Positions 50,861 to 60,255 are shown, counted from the stretch's first letter. The stretch is 64,000 nt of DNA from Cellulomonas dongxiuzhuiae (GCF_018623035.1 NZ_CP076023.1:2046001-2110000); one strand, 5' to 3'. Made by a program: numbers and translations. Notes: generated from the sequence alone by a model not told the origin.

Positions 50861-52348
50861 GCACCTCGGACGAAGGACTCCGCAACAGACGTCGACGTTC
50901 TCCTGGTGGGCGGGGGCATCATGAGCGCGACCCTGGCGTCGCTGCTCGGCACCCTCGAGCCCAGCTGGAGCATCGAGATCCACGAGCGCCTCGACGCGCC
51001 GGCTCTCGAGAGCTCGAACCCGTGGAACAACGCGGGCACCGGGCACGCCGCGCTGTGCGAGCTGAACTACACGCCGCAGCGCGCCGACGGCACCGTCGAC
51101 GTCACCAAGGCCGTGACGATCAACGAGCAGTACGAGCTGTCGCGCGAGCTGTGGCACCACCTGGCCGCCGCCGGGCGCCTGCCGGGCGCCGAGAACGCCG
51201 TGACGACCACACCGCACATGACCTTCGTCCGCGGCGCCGCGGACGTCGAGTTCCTCCGCCGCCGCTGGGAGGCCCTGCGCCGGCACCCCCTGTTCGCGGA
51301 CCTCGAGTTCACGACCGACCCGGCCGTCATCGGCCGGTGGGCGCCGCTCCTCGTGGCCGACCGGACCGACGACGAGCCCATCGCCGCCACGCGCGCCGCC
51401 TGGGGCACCGACGTCGACTTCGGCTCCCTGACGCGCGCCATGCTCGCGGACGCCGCCACGCGCGGCGCCGAGCTCCACACCAGCAGCGAGGTCACGCACC
51501 TCAAGCGCCTGCGGGACGGTCGCTGGCGCGTCACGGTCGCCGACCGCCGGTGGAACGGACGTCCGCCGCGCACCCTGACGGCGCGCTTCGTGTTCGTCGG
51601 TGCGGGCGGTGGCGCGCTGCACCTGCTGCAGCGCTCGCGGATCAAGGAGATCCGCGGCTACGCCGGGTTCCCGATCAGCGGCCAGTTCCTGCGCACCACG
51701 AACCCCGAGATCGTCGAGGCGCACCGCGCGAAGGTGTACGGCAAGGCCGCCATCGGTGCGCCGCCCATGTCGGTGCCGCACCTCGACGCACGTGCGGTCG
51801 ACGGCGGCAGCGCCCTGATGTTCGGCCCGTACGCCGGCTGGAGCATGAAGTTCCTCAAGCGCGGCTCCTGGACGGACCTGCTGCGCTCGATCCGCCCTGG
51901 CAACCTCGTGCCGATGATCGCGGTCGGACTGCGCAACATGAGTCTCGTGACCTACCTGCTCAAGGAGGTCACGGCGAGCGACACCGCCCGTCTGCGGTCG
52001 CTGCGCGCCTACATGCCGTCCGCGCACCCGCGCGACTGGGAGCTCATCACCGCCGGGCAGCGCGTGCAGGTCATCAAGCGTGGCAAGGGCGGGGGCGTCC
52101 TGGAGTTCGGCACGGAGCTCGTGACGTCCGCCGACGGCTCGATCGCCGGGCTGCTCGGTGCGTCGCCCGGCGCGTCGACCGCCGTCGCGACCATGCTCGA
52201 CCTGCTGGACCGGTGCTTCCCCGAGCAGGCCGACACGTGGCGTCCGCAGCTGCAGCGTCTGATGCCCAGCCTCGGGGGCGGCGAGTGGGACGAGGCGTTC
52301 GAGCTGCACCAGCTCGTGGACGACGGGACGCTGACGGGCGGACACTGA
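50858..52348 (+). CDS. mqo: Malate:quinone oxidoreductase
   Basis: This 496-residue FAD enzyme oxidises malate to oxaloacetate and passes electrons to quinone at the membrane. The FAD site VDVLLVGGGIMSATLASLLG is near the N-terminus, followed by ESSNPWNNAGTGHAALCELN, typical of Mqo, and C-terminal VIKRGKGGGVLEFGTELV and LGASPGASTAVATMLDLL. An ATG at 50810 would add 16 residues without family similarity. A small gene begins five bases after the stop. Confidence 0.95.
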   Translation: MAPRTKDSATDVDVLLVGGGIMSATLASLLGTLEPSWSIEIHERLDAPALESSNPWNNAGTGHAALCELNYTPQRADGTVDVTKAVTINEQYELSRELWHHLAAAGRLPGAENAVTTTPHMTFVRGAADVEFLRRRWEALRRHPLFADLEFTTDPAVIGRWAPLLVADRTDDEPIAATRAAWGTDVDFGSLTRAMLADAATRGAELHTSSEVTHLKRLRDGRWRVTVADRRWNGRPPRTLTARFVFVGAGGGALHLLQRSRIKEIRGYAGFPISGQFLRTTNPEIVEAHRAKVYGKAAIGAPPMSVPHLDARAVDGGSALMFGPYAGWSMKFLKRGSWTDLLRSIRPGNLVPMIAVGLRNMSLVTYLLKEVTASDTARLRSLRAYMPSAHPRDWELITAGQRVQVIKRGKGGGVLEFGTELVTSADGSIAGLLGASPGASTAVATMLDLLDRCFPEQADTWRPQLQRLMPSLGGGEWDEAFELHQLVDDGTLTGGH

Positions 52349-52353
52349 TCCTC

Positions 52354-52668
52354 GTGCACCACGAGGAGACCGCCGAACCGCCGACCGAGGACCTCCCCGT
52401 CCCCGTCAGCGCGCCCATGCGGCACGCCAAGGTCCGGGCGTACACCGACCACACGACGGTCGGTCAGGTCGTCGTGGACGCCGACGGCGGCGTGACGATC
52501 GGCTGCGCGTGCGGCATGACGCTCACCAACGGCCCGGGCTGGTCGCTCGACGAGCACATCCGGCTGCACCGGGCCGAGGCGAGGTTCCTCGCGCTGTCGG
52601 CCGTGGCACCGCCGGGCATCCCCCGGCTGATCGGCCGCCCGGGGACCGCGAGCACCGCCGGGTCCTGA
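52354..52668 (+). CDS. Small hypothetical protein downstream of mqo
   Basis: This 104-residue protein starts with GTG five bases after mqo. It has a conserved-looking core VVDADGGVTIGCACGMTLT followed by DEHIRLHRAEARFL, where two Cys (CxC) and two His (HxxxH) could bind metal. No family recognised. It may be co-transcribed with mqo. Confidence 0.6.
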   Translation: MHHEETAEPPTEDLPVPVSAPMRHAKVRAYTDHTTVGQVVVDADGGVTIGCACGMTLTNGPGWSLDEHIRLHRAEARFLALSAVAPPGIPRLIGRPGTASTAGS

Positions 52669-52674
52669 CGCCGC

Positions 52675-52950
52675 TCAGCCGGCCTCGCGGGCGGCGATGC
52701 GTGCGGCGACCTCCGGGCGGCGCAGCGGCGGCACGGTCGCCGGTGGGCGTCGGCGATCGGGCAGCTCGTCCAGCAGGTGCGCCGTGATGTGGGCGATCTG
52801 CGCGACGGCCCGCTCGAACGGCTCGCGGGTCGCGTCGGAGAGCTGCTGGACGCCCGTCACCTTGCGCACGTACTGCCGGGCGGCCGCCTCGATCTCGTCG
52901 TCGGTGGCGTGCGGCTCCAGGCCGCGCAGCGTCGTGATGTTCCTGCACAT
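52675..52950 (-). CDS. DUF2277 family protein
   Basis: This 91-residue protein begins MCRNITTLRGLEPHATDDEI, the DUF2277 signature, followed by ARQYVRKVTGVQQLSDATRE and FERAVAQIAHITAHLLDEL. Function is unknown; the helical core and conserved Cys2 are seen in all members. TAGGTT lies eight bases before the ATG on the minus strand, so it is probably leaderless. It is convergent with the small gene after mqo. Confidence 0.9.
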   Translation of the reverse strand: MCRNITTLRGLEPHATDDEIEAAARQYVRKVTGVQQLSDATREPFERAVAQIAHITAHLLDELPDRRRPPATVPPLRRPEVAARIAAREAG

Positions 52951-52964
52951 GCCAGCCGAACCTA
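52951..52964 (-). promoter_or_regulatory. -10 element for leaderless DUF2277 gene
   Basis: TAGGTT (52964-52959 on the minus strand), eight bases, then ATG at 52950; it overlaps the 3' end of the upstream alkyltransferase gene. Confidence 0.45.
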
Positions 52965-53606
52965 CGCCCCGTGGGCGGGCGGGGCCAGAGCCCCCGCGCT
53001 CGCGCGCTCGAGCGCGAGCAGCGTGCGCTTGGCCTCGTCGCCGCCCGCGTACCGTCCGCTCGACCCGTCCGACCGCACGACGCGGTGGCAGGGCACGAGC
53101 AGCGGCACCGGGTTGAGGGCGCACGCGGTCCCCACCGCGCGCACGGCCGCCGGTCGGCCGACCGCGGCCGCGACCTGCGCGTAGGACGCCGTGGTGCCGT
53201 AGCCGATGCGCGGCAGGGTCGCGACCACGTCGCGCCGGAAGCCGCGTGCCAGCCGCAGGTCGAGGGGCACGTCGAACGCGGTCCGCCGGCCGGCGAAGTA
53301 CTCGTCGAGCTCGCGCACCACGGGGTCGAGCCGCGGGCCGCCCTCGAGCACCCGCGGGCTCACGCGGGTCGCGAGGTCCTCGAGCGCGGCCTCGTGGCCC
53401 TGGACCTCGAACGCGACGCGCAGGACGCCGCTGTCGGACGCGGCCACGAGCACGCGGCCGACGGGCGAGTCGACGACGCGGTAGGACACGTCGAGCAGCC
53501 CCTCGTCCTGCGCCTGTGCCACCAGGCGTCCGTGCAGGACCTGGAGCAGCTCCTCGGTGCGTGCGTCGTACGCGGTCTCGCCGTGCAGGTCCTGTCCGGT
53601 GCTCAT
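52962..53606 (-). CDS. ogt: Methylated-DNA--protein-cysteine methyltransferase
   Basis: This 214-residue protein has an N-terminal domain with YRVVDSPVGRVLVAASDSG and the C-terminal alkyltransferase domain with YGTTASYAQVAAAVGRPAAV, RAVGTACALNPVPLL and the active-site VPCHRVV. It removes alkyl groups from O6-alkylguanine in a suicide reaction. An extra N-terminal stretch of about 40 residues is present. The start overlaps the stop of the upstream sigma factor gene (ATGA), so the two are translationally coupled. Confidence 0.9.
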   Translation of the reverse strand: MSTGQDLHGETAYDARTEELLQVLHGRLVAQAQDEGLLDVSYRVVDSPVGRVLVAASDSGVLRVAFEVQGHEAALEDLATRVSPRVLEGGPRLDPVVRELDEYFAGRRTAFDVPLDLRLARGFRRDVVATLPRIGYGTTASYAQVAAAVGRPAAVRAVGTACALNPVPLLVPCHRVVRSDGSSGRYAGGDEAKRTLLALERASAGALAPPAHGA

Positions 53607-54103
53607 CGCTCGTCCGCCTCCTGGGTTGCGTAGGTCCGGCGCAGGGCGGCGACCCCGTCCGCGCCCGCGCGACGCGCTGCGGCGTCCGTGCCGCCCACGA
53701 GGCCCGCGACCTGGGCGTAGGGCAGCCCACCGAGGTGGTGCAGCACCACCACCCGCCGCTGCTTGTCCGGCAGCGCGCGCACCGCGCGCCACAGGTCGAG
53801 GTCCCGGTCCCCCGGTCCGTCGACGCTGCCGAGCAGCGGGACGCCGACCGTCGCGCCGGAAGCGTCGACGGGTACCGCGTGCCGGGCGCGGCGACGCAGC
53901 TCGTCGATCGCCTTGCGGCGCGCGACCGTGACGAGCCACGCCTCCACGTTCACGCCGGCGGGCAGGTCCGGCCAGGCGCGCAGCGCCGCGAGGAAGGTCT
54001 CCGACCACGCGTCCTCGGCGTCGGGCCCGCGCAGCACCGCGCGGCACACGCGCAGCACGGTGCCGCCGTGCGTGCGCACGACCTCCTCGAACGGTCCGTT
54101 CAT
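53603..54103 (-). CDS. ECF-type RNA polymerase sigma factor
   Basis: This 166-residue protein has sigma region 2 (about 8-75, with GPDAEDAWSETFLAALRAWP) and region 4 (about 108-160, with LPDKQRRVVVLHHLGGLPYA). The helix-turn-helix is GLVGGTDAAARRAGADGVAA, which is less conserved than usual. No anti-sigma factor gene is adjacent; instead the alkyltransferase gene follows with a four-base overlap. It may drive a DNA-alkylation response, which is inference. GTG 54109 is an alternative start. Confidence 0.8.
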   Translation of the reverse strand: MNGPFEEVVRTHGGTVLRVCRAVLRGPDAEDAWSETFLAALRAWPDLPAGVNVEAWLVTVARRKAIDELRRRARHAVPVDASGATVGVPLLGSVDGPGDRDLDLWRAVRALPDKQRRVVVLHHLGGLPYAQVAGLVGGTDAAARRAGADGVAALRRTYATQEADER

Positions 54104-54123
54104 CCCCACAGTGTGCAGACGCG

Positions 54124-54158
54124 CGCCCCGCCCCGGACGTGAGGTCCGGGACGGGGCG
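54124..54158. terminator. Hairpin after the second aldo/keto reductase gene
   Basis: Bases 54124-54138 (CGCCCCGCCCCGGAC) pair with 54144-54158 in 14 of 15 positions around a 5-base loop. It lies in the 103-bp gap between the reductase stop and the sigma factor start on the minus strand. Confidence 0.7.
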
Positions 54159-54206
54159 TCGTGGTGCGTCGTGGTGGCGGCGGCCGCCGCGCGCCCTCGT
54201 GCGGCG

Positions 54207-55043
54207 TCAGCGCATCTGCGAGAACGCGGCCGTCGCCGGGTCGGCGCCGGTGCGCTCGTCGGTGTCGAGCGCGTCGATGGCAGCCACGTCCTCGGCCGTG
54301 AGGTCGAACGAGAACAGGTCGAGGTTGGACCGGATGCGCGCGGGGGTCACCGACTTCGGGATGACGACCCGGCCGGCCTGGACGTGCCAGCGCAGCGCGA
54401 CCTGACCGGTCGTGACGCCGAGACGCTCCGCGACGGCGGTGACGGCGTCGGCCTGGAGGTCCTTGCCACGACCGAGCGGCGAGTACGCCTCGACCGCGAT
54501 GCCGTGACCCGTCGACGCGTCCTGGGTGGGGCGCTGCTGGAACGTCGGGTGGATCTCCACCTGGTTGACGGCCGGCACGACGTCCGTCTCGCGGACCAGT
54601 CGGTCGAGGTGCTCGGGCAGGAAGTTGGAGACGCCGATCGACCGGACGGCACCGTCCGCGAGCAGCTTCTCGAACGCGCGCCACGTCTCGACGTACAGGT
54701 CCTTGCTCGGCACGGGCCAGTGGATGAGGTACAGGTCCACGACGTCGAGCCCGAGCTCGCGGCGGCTGTCCTCGAAGGCACGCAGCGCCTGCTCGTAGCC
54801 CTGGTCGCCGTTGCGGAGCTTCGTCGTCACGAAGACCTCGTCGCGCGGCAGCCCGCACGCCCGGACGGCAGCTCCGACGCCCGCCTCGTTGTAGTAGCCC
54901 GCCGCCGTGTCGATGTGCCGGTACCCGACCGCCAGCGCGTCCTCGACGGTCGCCTGGGTGTCCTCGGCGTCGACCTGGAAGGTCCCGAAGCCGACCTGCG
55001 GGATCTCGACGCCGTTGTTGAGAGTGATCGTGGGAATGGTCAT
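54207..55043 (-). CDS. Aldo/keto reductase (2,5-diketo-gluconate reductase type)
   Basis: This 278-residue reductase begins MTIPTITLNNGVEIPQVGFG and has the catalytic Asp/Tyr in YRHIDTAAGYYNEAGVG, Lys in EVFVTTKLRNGD and His in DLYLIHWPVPS. QVALRWHVQAGRVVIPKSVT completes the cofactor site. It is of the AKR5 (DKR) type, longer cofactor tail and different from the reductase at 18 kb. Substrates are small aldehydes or sugar ketones. Confidence 0.9.
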   Translation of the reverse strand: MTIPTITLNNGVEIPQVGFGTFQVDAEDTQATVEDALAVGYRHIDTAAGYYNEAGVGAAVRACGLPRDEVFVTTKLRNGDQGYEQALRAFEDSRRELGLDVVDLYLIHWPVPSKDLYVETWRAFEKLLADGAVRSIGVSNFLPEHLDRLVRETDVVPAVNQVEIHPTFQQRPTQDASTGHGIAVEAYSPLGRGKDLQADAVTAVAERLGVTTGQVALRWHVQAGRVVIPKSVTPARIRSNLDLFSFDLTAEDVAAIDALDTDERTGADPATAAFSQMR

Positions 55044-55113
55044 GGCCCCACCTTCGCACCGCCGACCGGACCGCGCCCGTAGGTGCGCGCAGGGCGCACC
55101 ACCGCACGGCCGG

Positions 55114-56418
55114 TCAGGTCGCCGACACCGCCCGGCCGGCCCGGCGCGACACGACGAGCACGACCACCGCCGCGAGCACCCCCACCGCGGCCGACACCGC
55201 GTTGAGGCCGGCGTACCCCACGCTCGCGAGCACGACACCGGCCAGCGCACCGCCACCCGCCCCCGCGAGCGACATCGCCGCGTCGGACAGCCCCTGGACC
55301 GCGATGCGTTCGGGCCCGGGGACGTCACCGGCCACGATGGCCGAGCCCGCGACCGTCGCGGCGGACCAGCCGAGCCCCAGCAGGCCGAGCCCCACCGTCA
55401 CGAGCACGTGGTCGCCCCCCGCGACGCCGCACACGGCCGCGGCGAGCACCACCAGCACCATGCCGGCGACGAGCACGCGCAAGGGTCCCGCCGCGTCGGC
55501 GACCAGACCGACGAGAGGAGAGAACGCGAACATGGCCGCGAGGTGCAGGCTCACCGTCAGGCCGACCAGGTTCACACCCGCGCCGTGGCCCTGCATGTGC
55601 ACCGGCGTCATCGACATCACGGCCACCATCACCGCGTGCGCTGCCAGCATGCCGAGGACGGCCCCCGCGGACCGCGGGTGGCGGCGCAGGGTCGCCAGGG
55701 CGACACGCAGCGGCACGTGCCGCCGCTCCCCCGCCGCGCCGTCCCGCCGCCCCGCGACGTCGAGCGGGTCGGGCCGCAGCCCCACCTGGACGACCACGAG
55801 CGCGGCGAGCAGCCCGACGGCCGCGAACGCGAAGACGCTCGCGAGCTCCGGGAGCCCGGTGAGCCGCATCGCCGAGGCGTCCAGGTGGACGAGGTTCGGT
55901 CCGACGACGGCGCCGATGGTGCTGGTCCAGACGACCAGGGACAGGTCCCGCGACCGCGTGGCCGACGTGGACAGGTCGGTGGCGGCGAACCGGGACTGCA
56001 GGTTCACGGCCCCGCCCACGCCCATGAGCACGCCGCCCACCAGGAGCAGGGGGAAGCTCGCGAGCACGGCCGCAGCCACGACGGCCACGGCGCCCGCCGC
56101 CGCCAGCGCCAGCCCGGTCGACAGCGCGCGCCGACGGCCGCGCGCGACCGCCAGGCGCGCGAGCCCGAGCGCCGCCAGCGCGGCACCGAGCGTCGACGCC
56201 GTCGTCACCGAGCCGGCCCACGCCTCGGTGCCCGACAGGCGGACGGCGAGCAGCGAACCGACCGTCACGACCGAACCGGCCGCCAGCCCGCCGAGCACCT
56301 GTGCCGCCGCGAGCACCGCCACCGTGCGGCGCCGCAGCGCGTCCAGGTCGGCGGGGACGCCCGCCGACGGCCCGGTCGGCTCGGGCACCGAGGGCACCCT
56401 GTCGGTCGGCGAGGTCAC
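55114..56418 (-). CDS. MFS transporter
   Basis: This 434-residue protein has twelve membrane spans after a polar N-terminus of about 28 residues. The loop between spans 2 and 3 reads GLARLAVARGRRRALSTGLA, a version of the MFS motif A. The central loop (residues about 215-235) is Arg/Asp-rich. The substrate is unknown; drug or metabolite efflux is the usual role. The leaderless GTG is behind TAGCGT. Confidence 0.85.
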   Translation of the reverse strand: MTSPTDRVPSVPEPTGPSAGVPADLDALRRRTVAVLAAAQVLGGLAAGSVVTVGSLLAVRLSGTEAWAGSVTTASTLGAALAALGLARLAVARGRRRALSTGLALAAAGAVAVVAAAVLASFPLLLVGGVLMGVGGAVNLQSRFAATDLSTSATRSRDLSLVVWTSTIGAVVGPNLVHLDASAMRLTGLPELASVFAFAAVGLLAALVVVQVGLRPDPLDVAGRRDGAAGERRHVPLRVALATLRRHPRSAGAVLGMLAAHAVMVAVMSMTPVHMQGHGAGVNLVGLTVSLHLAAMFAFSPLVGLVADAAGPLRVLVAGMVLVVLAAAVCGVAGGDHVLVTVGLGLLGLGWSAATVAGSAIVAGDVPGPERIAVQGLSDAAMSLAGAGGGALAGVVLASVGYAGLNAVSAAVGVLAAVVVLVVSRRAGRAVSAT

Positions 56419-56430
56419 GCCGCGACGCTA
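56419..56430 (-). promoter_or_regulatory. -10 element for leaderless MFS gene
   Basis: TAGCGT (56430-56425 on the minus strand), six bases, then GTG at 56418. Confidence 0.55.
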
Positions 56431-56476
56431 ACGCACCCGGCGGCGCGGGTCCCCACGCCTTCGCCGGTCGCGCACG

Positions 56477-57226
56477 TCAGGTCGCGCGTCCCCGCAGGAA
56501 CGCCCGCATGCGCTCCTTGCCGACCGCCGCGATCGCACTCAGCGGGATGCCCGCCGGGCACACGACCGCGCACTCGCCGTACGTCGAGCACGGACCGAAG
56601 TCGTGCTCCATCTGGTCCACCATCGCGACCGCACGCCGCCCGCGCTCGGCGCGGGTCTGCGGCAGCGACGCCAGGTGCGTGAGCCTGGCACCCGTGAAGA
56701 GCGAGGCCGAGCCGTTCGGGCACGCCGCCACGCACGCACCGCAGCCGATGCACGCGGCGAAGTCCAGCGCCATCTCGGCCGTCGCGTGGTCGATCCGCGT
56801 GCTGTCCGCGTCGGGGGCGGTGCCCGCGTCCACGGCCACGTGGCCGCCCGCCTGGATCACACGGTCCAGCGCCGACCGGTCGACGACGAGGTCCTTGATG
56901 ACCGGGAACGCCGCCGAGCGCAGCGGCTCGAGGACCACGTGGTCGCCGTCCGCGAACGATCGCACGTGCTGCTCGCACGACGGCGTGTTCGCCTGCGGCC
57001 CGTGCGGGCGACCGTCCACGTCCACGCCGCAGCACCCGCAGATGCCCTCACGGCAGTCCGACTCGAACGCGACGGGCTCGCGTCCCTCTTCCACGAGCTG
57101 GTCGTTGAGCCGGTCCAGCAGCTCCAGGAGCGTCATCTCCGCGGTCGCGTCGCTCACCACGTACGTCTCGAACGCACCCGCCGACGTCGCGTCCGGCTGG
57201 CGCCACACCTCCAGCGTGAGCCTCAT
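56477..57226 (-). CDS. sdhB: Succinate dehydrogenase iron-sulfur subunit
   Basis: This 249-residue protein carries the 2Fe-2S ligands in SDCREGICGCCGVDVDG and TPSC, and the 4Fe-4S and 3Fe-4S ligands in CIGCGACVAACP and CSTYGECAVVCP. It passes electrons from FAD in SdhA to the quinone site. The ATG overlaps the sdhA stop (ATGA), so it is the last gene of sdhC-sdhA-sdhB. Confidence 0.95.
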   Translation of the reverse strand: MRLTLEVWRQPDATSAGAFETYVVSDATAEMTLLELLDRLNDQLVEEGREPVAFESDCREGICGCCGVDVDGRPHGPQANTPSCEQHVRSFADGDHVVLEPLRSAAFPVIKDLVVDRSALDRVIQAGGHVAVDAGTAPDADSTRIDHATAEMALDFAACIGCGACVAACPNGSASLFTGARLTHLASLPQTRAERGRRAVAMVDQMEHDFGPCSTYGECAVVCPAGIPLSAIAAVGKERMRAFLRGRAT

Positions 57227-59216
57227 GCGTAGTTCCTCGTCTGCAGGGGCACGGCCCGGAACGTGAGCGGTTCGTCGTGCCGGACGAACCGTCCGTCCGC
57301 CGCACCAGGGGCGGGTGACTCCCACGCGGAGACGCGGCACCACGTCGCGTCGTCGCGCAGCGCCTCGCCGTCGGGCGTCTGGTGGTCGGCACGGAAGTGC
57401 GCGCCGCAGCTCTCGTCCCGGTCGAGCCCGTCGACGCACAGCAGCTCGGCCATCTCGAGGTAGTCGGCCACCCGGCCCGCCCGTTCGAGCTCCTGGTTGA
57501 GCGCCGCACCCTCGCCGAGGACCCGGACGTCGCGCCAGAACTCCTCGCGCAGGGCGCGGATCTCCGTGATTCCCTGCGCCAGCCCCTCCGGCGTGCGGGT
57601 CACCCCGGCGCACCGGTAGAGGATCTCCCCCAGCCGCCGGTGGAACCGGTCCGGACCCTGCGTGCCGTCGTTCTTCAGGAGGCGCTCGGTCCGCGCGCGG
57701 ACCGCCTCGAGCGCGTCCAGCACGGCCTCGTCGTCCTGCCCCAGGACCGACGACCCCAGCAGGGGTGCCAGGTACCCGGGGACGGCGTACGGCAACGTGA
57801 ACCACCCGTCGACGCACGCCGAGAGCAGCGAGTTCGCCCCCAGGCGGTTGGCACCGTGGTAGCCCCAGCCGACCTCTCCCCCGACGAAGAGCCCGGGGAC
57901 CGACGTCATGAGGTCGTAGTCCGACCACAGCCCACCCATCGCGAAGTGGGCACCGGGGGCGATCCGCATCGGCGTGCGCAGCGGGTCGTCCCCCGTCGCC
58001 TGCTCGTACATGTGGAACAGGTTGGAGTAGCGCGTCATGACGGCGTCGCGACCGAGCCGTCCCACGGCGTCCGCGAAGTCGAGGTACACGGCGTTCTTCA
58101 GCGGACCGACCCCGTGGCCGGCGTCGATGCGCTCGCGGGCGGCGCGGGACGCGACGTCGCGCGGCGTGAGGTGCCGAACGCCGGGTAGCGACGCTCGAGG
58201 TAGTAGTCGCGCTCGGCCTCCGGGATGTCGGCGGGCGCGCGGTCGTCGTCGGCCCGCAGCGGCACCCAGATGCGTCCGTCGTTGCGCAGCGACTCGGACA
58301 TGAGGATCGTCTTGGACTGCCACTGGCTCGTCAGGGGCAGCGCCGTAGGGTGGAACTGGACGAACGCGGGGTTCGCGAAGTGCGCACCGCGCCGGTGGGC
58401 CCGCCAGGCGGCGGTCGCGTTCGAGTTCCGGGCGAGCGTCGACTTGCAGTAGATGTTGCCGTAGCCGCCGGTGGCCAGGACCACGGCGTGCCCGGTGACC
58501 GCACGCACCTCGCCCGTGACGAGGTCACGCACGACGATGCCCTGGGCCCGCCCGTCGGCGACGACGAGGTCGAGCATCTCCTGACGCGTGTGCAGCGTGA
58601 CCGCACCGCGGGCCACCTGGCGCAGGAGCGCGTTCGCCCCCGCGACCTGCAGCTGCTGACCCGTCTGCCCGCGCGTGTAGTACGTGCGGGAGACCTGGAC
58701 GCCGCCGAACGACCGCGTCGCCAGCTCGCCGCCGTACTCGCGTGCGAAGGGTGCGCCGATCGCGTTCATGTGGTCGATGACGCGGACCGACTCCTGGCCG
58801 AGCCGGTACGCGTCGGCCTCGCGCCCGCGGAAGTCCCCGCCCTTGACCGTGTCCTTGACGAACCGGTGCACGGAGTCGTTGTCGACCTTGCGGGCGCGTG
58901 CGGCGTTGATGCCGCCCTGCGCCGCGACCGAGTGCGCGCGGCGCGCCGCGTCGTGGATGGTGAAGCACTCCACCTGGTACCCGAGCTCCCCGAGCGCCGC
59001 CGCTGCTCCCGCGCCCGCCAGCCCCGTGCCGACGACGATCACGGTGAACCGGCGGCGGTTGGCGGGTGCGACGAGGTCGTAGTGCAGGCGCCGGTCGTCC
59101 CACGCCTGCTCGGGCGGCACCTCGGGCACGTGGCCGTCGAGCGGGCTGCCGACCACGCGCACGTCGTCGGGCGTGAGGGCGGGGCCCGTGCCCCGTCCGT
59201 CCGACCCGGGGTTCAC
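57223..59216 (-). pseudogene. sdhA: Succinate dehydrogenase flavoprotein subunit, frame broken by a 1-base deletion
   Basis: The coding region spans 664 residues' worth of DNA but is split. From GTG 59216 the protein runs through the FAD site TVIVVGTGLAGAGAAAALGE, the FAD-linking HSVAAQGGINA, and YYLERRYPAFG, then leaves frame. The next frame continues HLTPRDVASRAARERIDAGH, LFVGGEVGWGYHGANRLGANS and on to a normal C-terminus. At 58172/58173 the minus strand reads GGCACCTC where GGCAACCTC (Gly-Asn-Leu) would restore PAFGNLTPRD. It overlaps sdhC (GTGA) and sdhB (ATGA). It is either a sequencing error or a real loss of function. Confidence 0.85.
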
Positions 59217-59959
59217 GCGACGACTCCCGTCAGGACCGCGACCGGGATGAGCAGGTTGCCGACGAGGACGAGCAGCCCGACCACGCCGGCGACCGCCGCG
59301 CCCGTCGCCCGCAGCCGTCGACCCGTGGCGCCGAGGTCGTTCACCACGCTCCACAGACCGTGGGCGAGGTGCAGCGTCAGGACGCCGATCGCCAGCACGT
59401 AGAACGCGGCCACGGCGGGCCGCTGGAACGAGCTCACGATGTTCGCGTAGGCCTGGCCGGGCGTGAACGCGTCGGTGGCCGCAGGACGTGTGCCGGTCGT
59501 GAGGTCGAGCACGTGGAAGATGACGAAGAGCAGCAGGACGGTCCCCGTCGCGAGCATGCTGCGTGCCTGGAAGCTGCGCAGACCGCGCAGGCCCCGGCGC
59601 CGGTGGGGACCGCGTGCGACGCGAGCCCGGTGCCGCAGGACGACCCCCGCGGCGACGTGCGCCAGCAGCGCCGCCAGCATGACGGCCCGGAAGACCCAGA
59701 TGAACCAGCCGTGCGGCACGAGCGGTGCCAGCAGGTCCTCGTGCAGCCAGTGCGCGTACCCGTCGAGCTGCTCGGGTCCCAGGAAGATCTTGAGGTTCCC
59801 GACGAGGTGGACGACCGCGAAGGCCACCAGGACGGTCCCCGTCACGGCCATCACCGCCTTGAGGACCCAGGTGGCGGGTCGTGGCGGCGGACCGGTCGCC
59901 GGTCGCTCGACCGCAGGGACGGGGTCCGTCCCTGGACGTGTGCTGGTCGGTACTGCCAC
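59213..59959 (-). CDS. sdhC: Succinate dehydrogenase cytochrome b subunit
   Basis: This 248-residue membrane protein has five spans (about 33-55, 77-100, 120-145, 168-190, 208-230). Conserved His residues in VVHLVGNLKIFLG, YAHWLHED, LLFVIFHVLDL and LTLHLAHGLWS are the haem ligands of the type-B (Bacillus/Wolinella-like) enzyme, which has a single cytochrome b subunit and no sdhD. GGAGG ten bases ahead sets the GTG start. It is the first gene of the operon. Confidence 0.9.
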   Translation of the reverse strand: MAVPTSTRPGTDPVPAVERPATGPPPRPATWVLKAVMAVTGTVLVAFAVVHLVGNLKIFLGPEQLDGYAHWLHEDLLAPLVPHGWFIWVFRAVMLAALLAHVAAGVVLRHRARVARGPHRRRGLRGLRSFQARSMLATGTVLLLFVIFHVLDLTTGTRPAATDAFTPGQAYANIVSSFQRPAVAAFYVLAIGVLTLHLAHGLWSVVNDLGATGRRLRATGAAVAGVVGLLVLVGNLLIPVAVLTGVVA

Positions 59960-60089
59960 CGCTGCTCGACCTCCGTGTCGGTCGGCGCCCGAGGTACGGG
60001 CGTCCGGCAGCCCGACACTCCCACCGCAGCCGGCTCCGGACGTGGGACCGGAGTCCCGCCACAGCACACCGTTCCCCCGGCGGTCCGTG

Positions 60090-60111
60090 CCCCCGCCCGT
60101 CAGGGCGGGGG
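60090..60111. other. Short perfect hairpin in the sdhC-DUF2231 divergent gap
   Basis: CCCCCGCCC (60090-60098) and GGGCGGGGG (60103-60111) form a 9-bp stem with a 4-base loop, followed by TTGTCGT. It lies in the 296-bp divergent gap (59960-60255) upstream of both genes, so it is more likely a leader structure than a terminator. The rest of the gap has no clear promoter except TTATCT near 60151. Confidence 0.45.
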
Positions 60112-60255
60112 TTGTCGTGGTGGTGGCGTCGCTCTCGGCGCTAGGTTCCGTTATCTTCTGCGTCGTCGTGACCGGCAGGTCACCGTCCTGCGGACACGGA
60201 CGACCCGTGAGACGCTCGACGGCGACCAGGCACCGTCGCCGACACGGAGGTCCCG

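Noticed and set aside
58150..58200. Programmed ribosomal frameshift in sdhA
   Set aside because: No slippery heptamer, hairpin or family precedent was seen; a simple one-base deletion explains the data.
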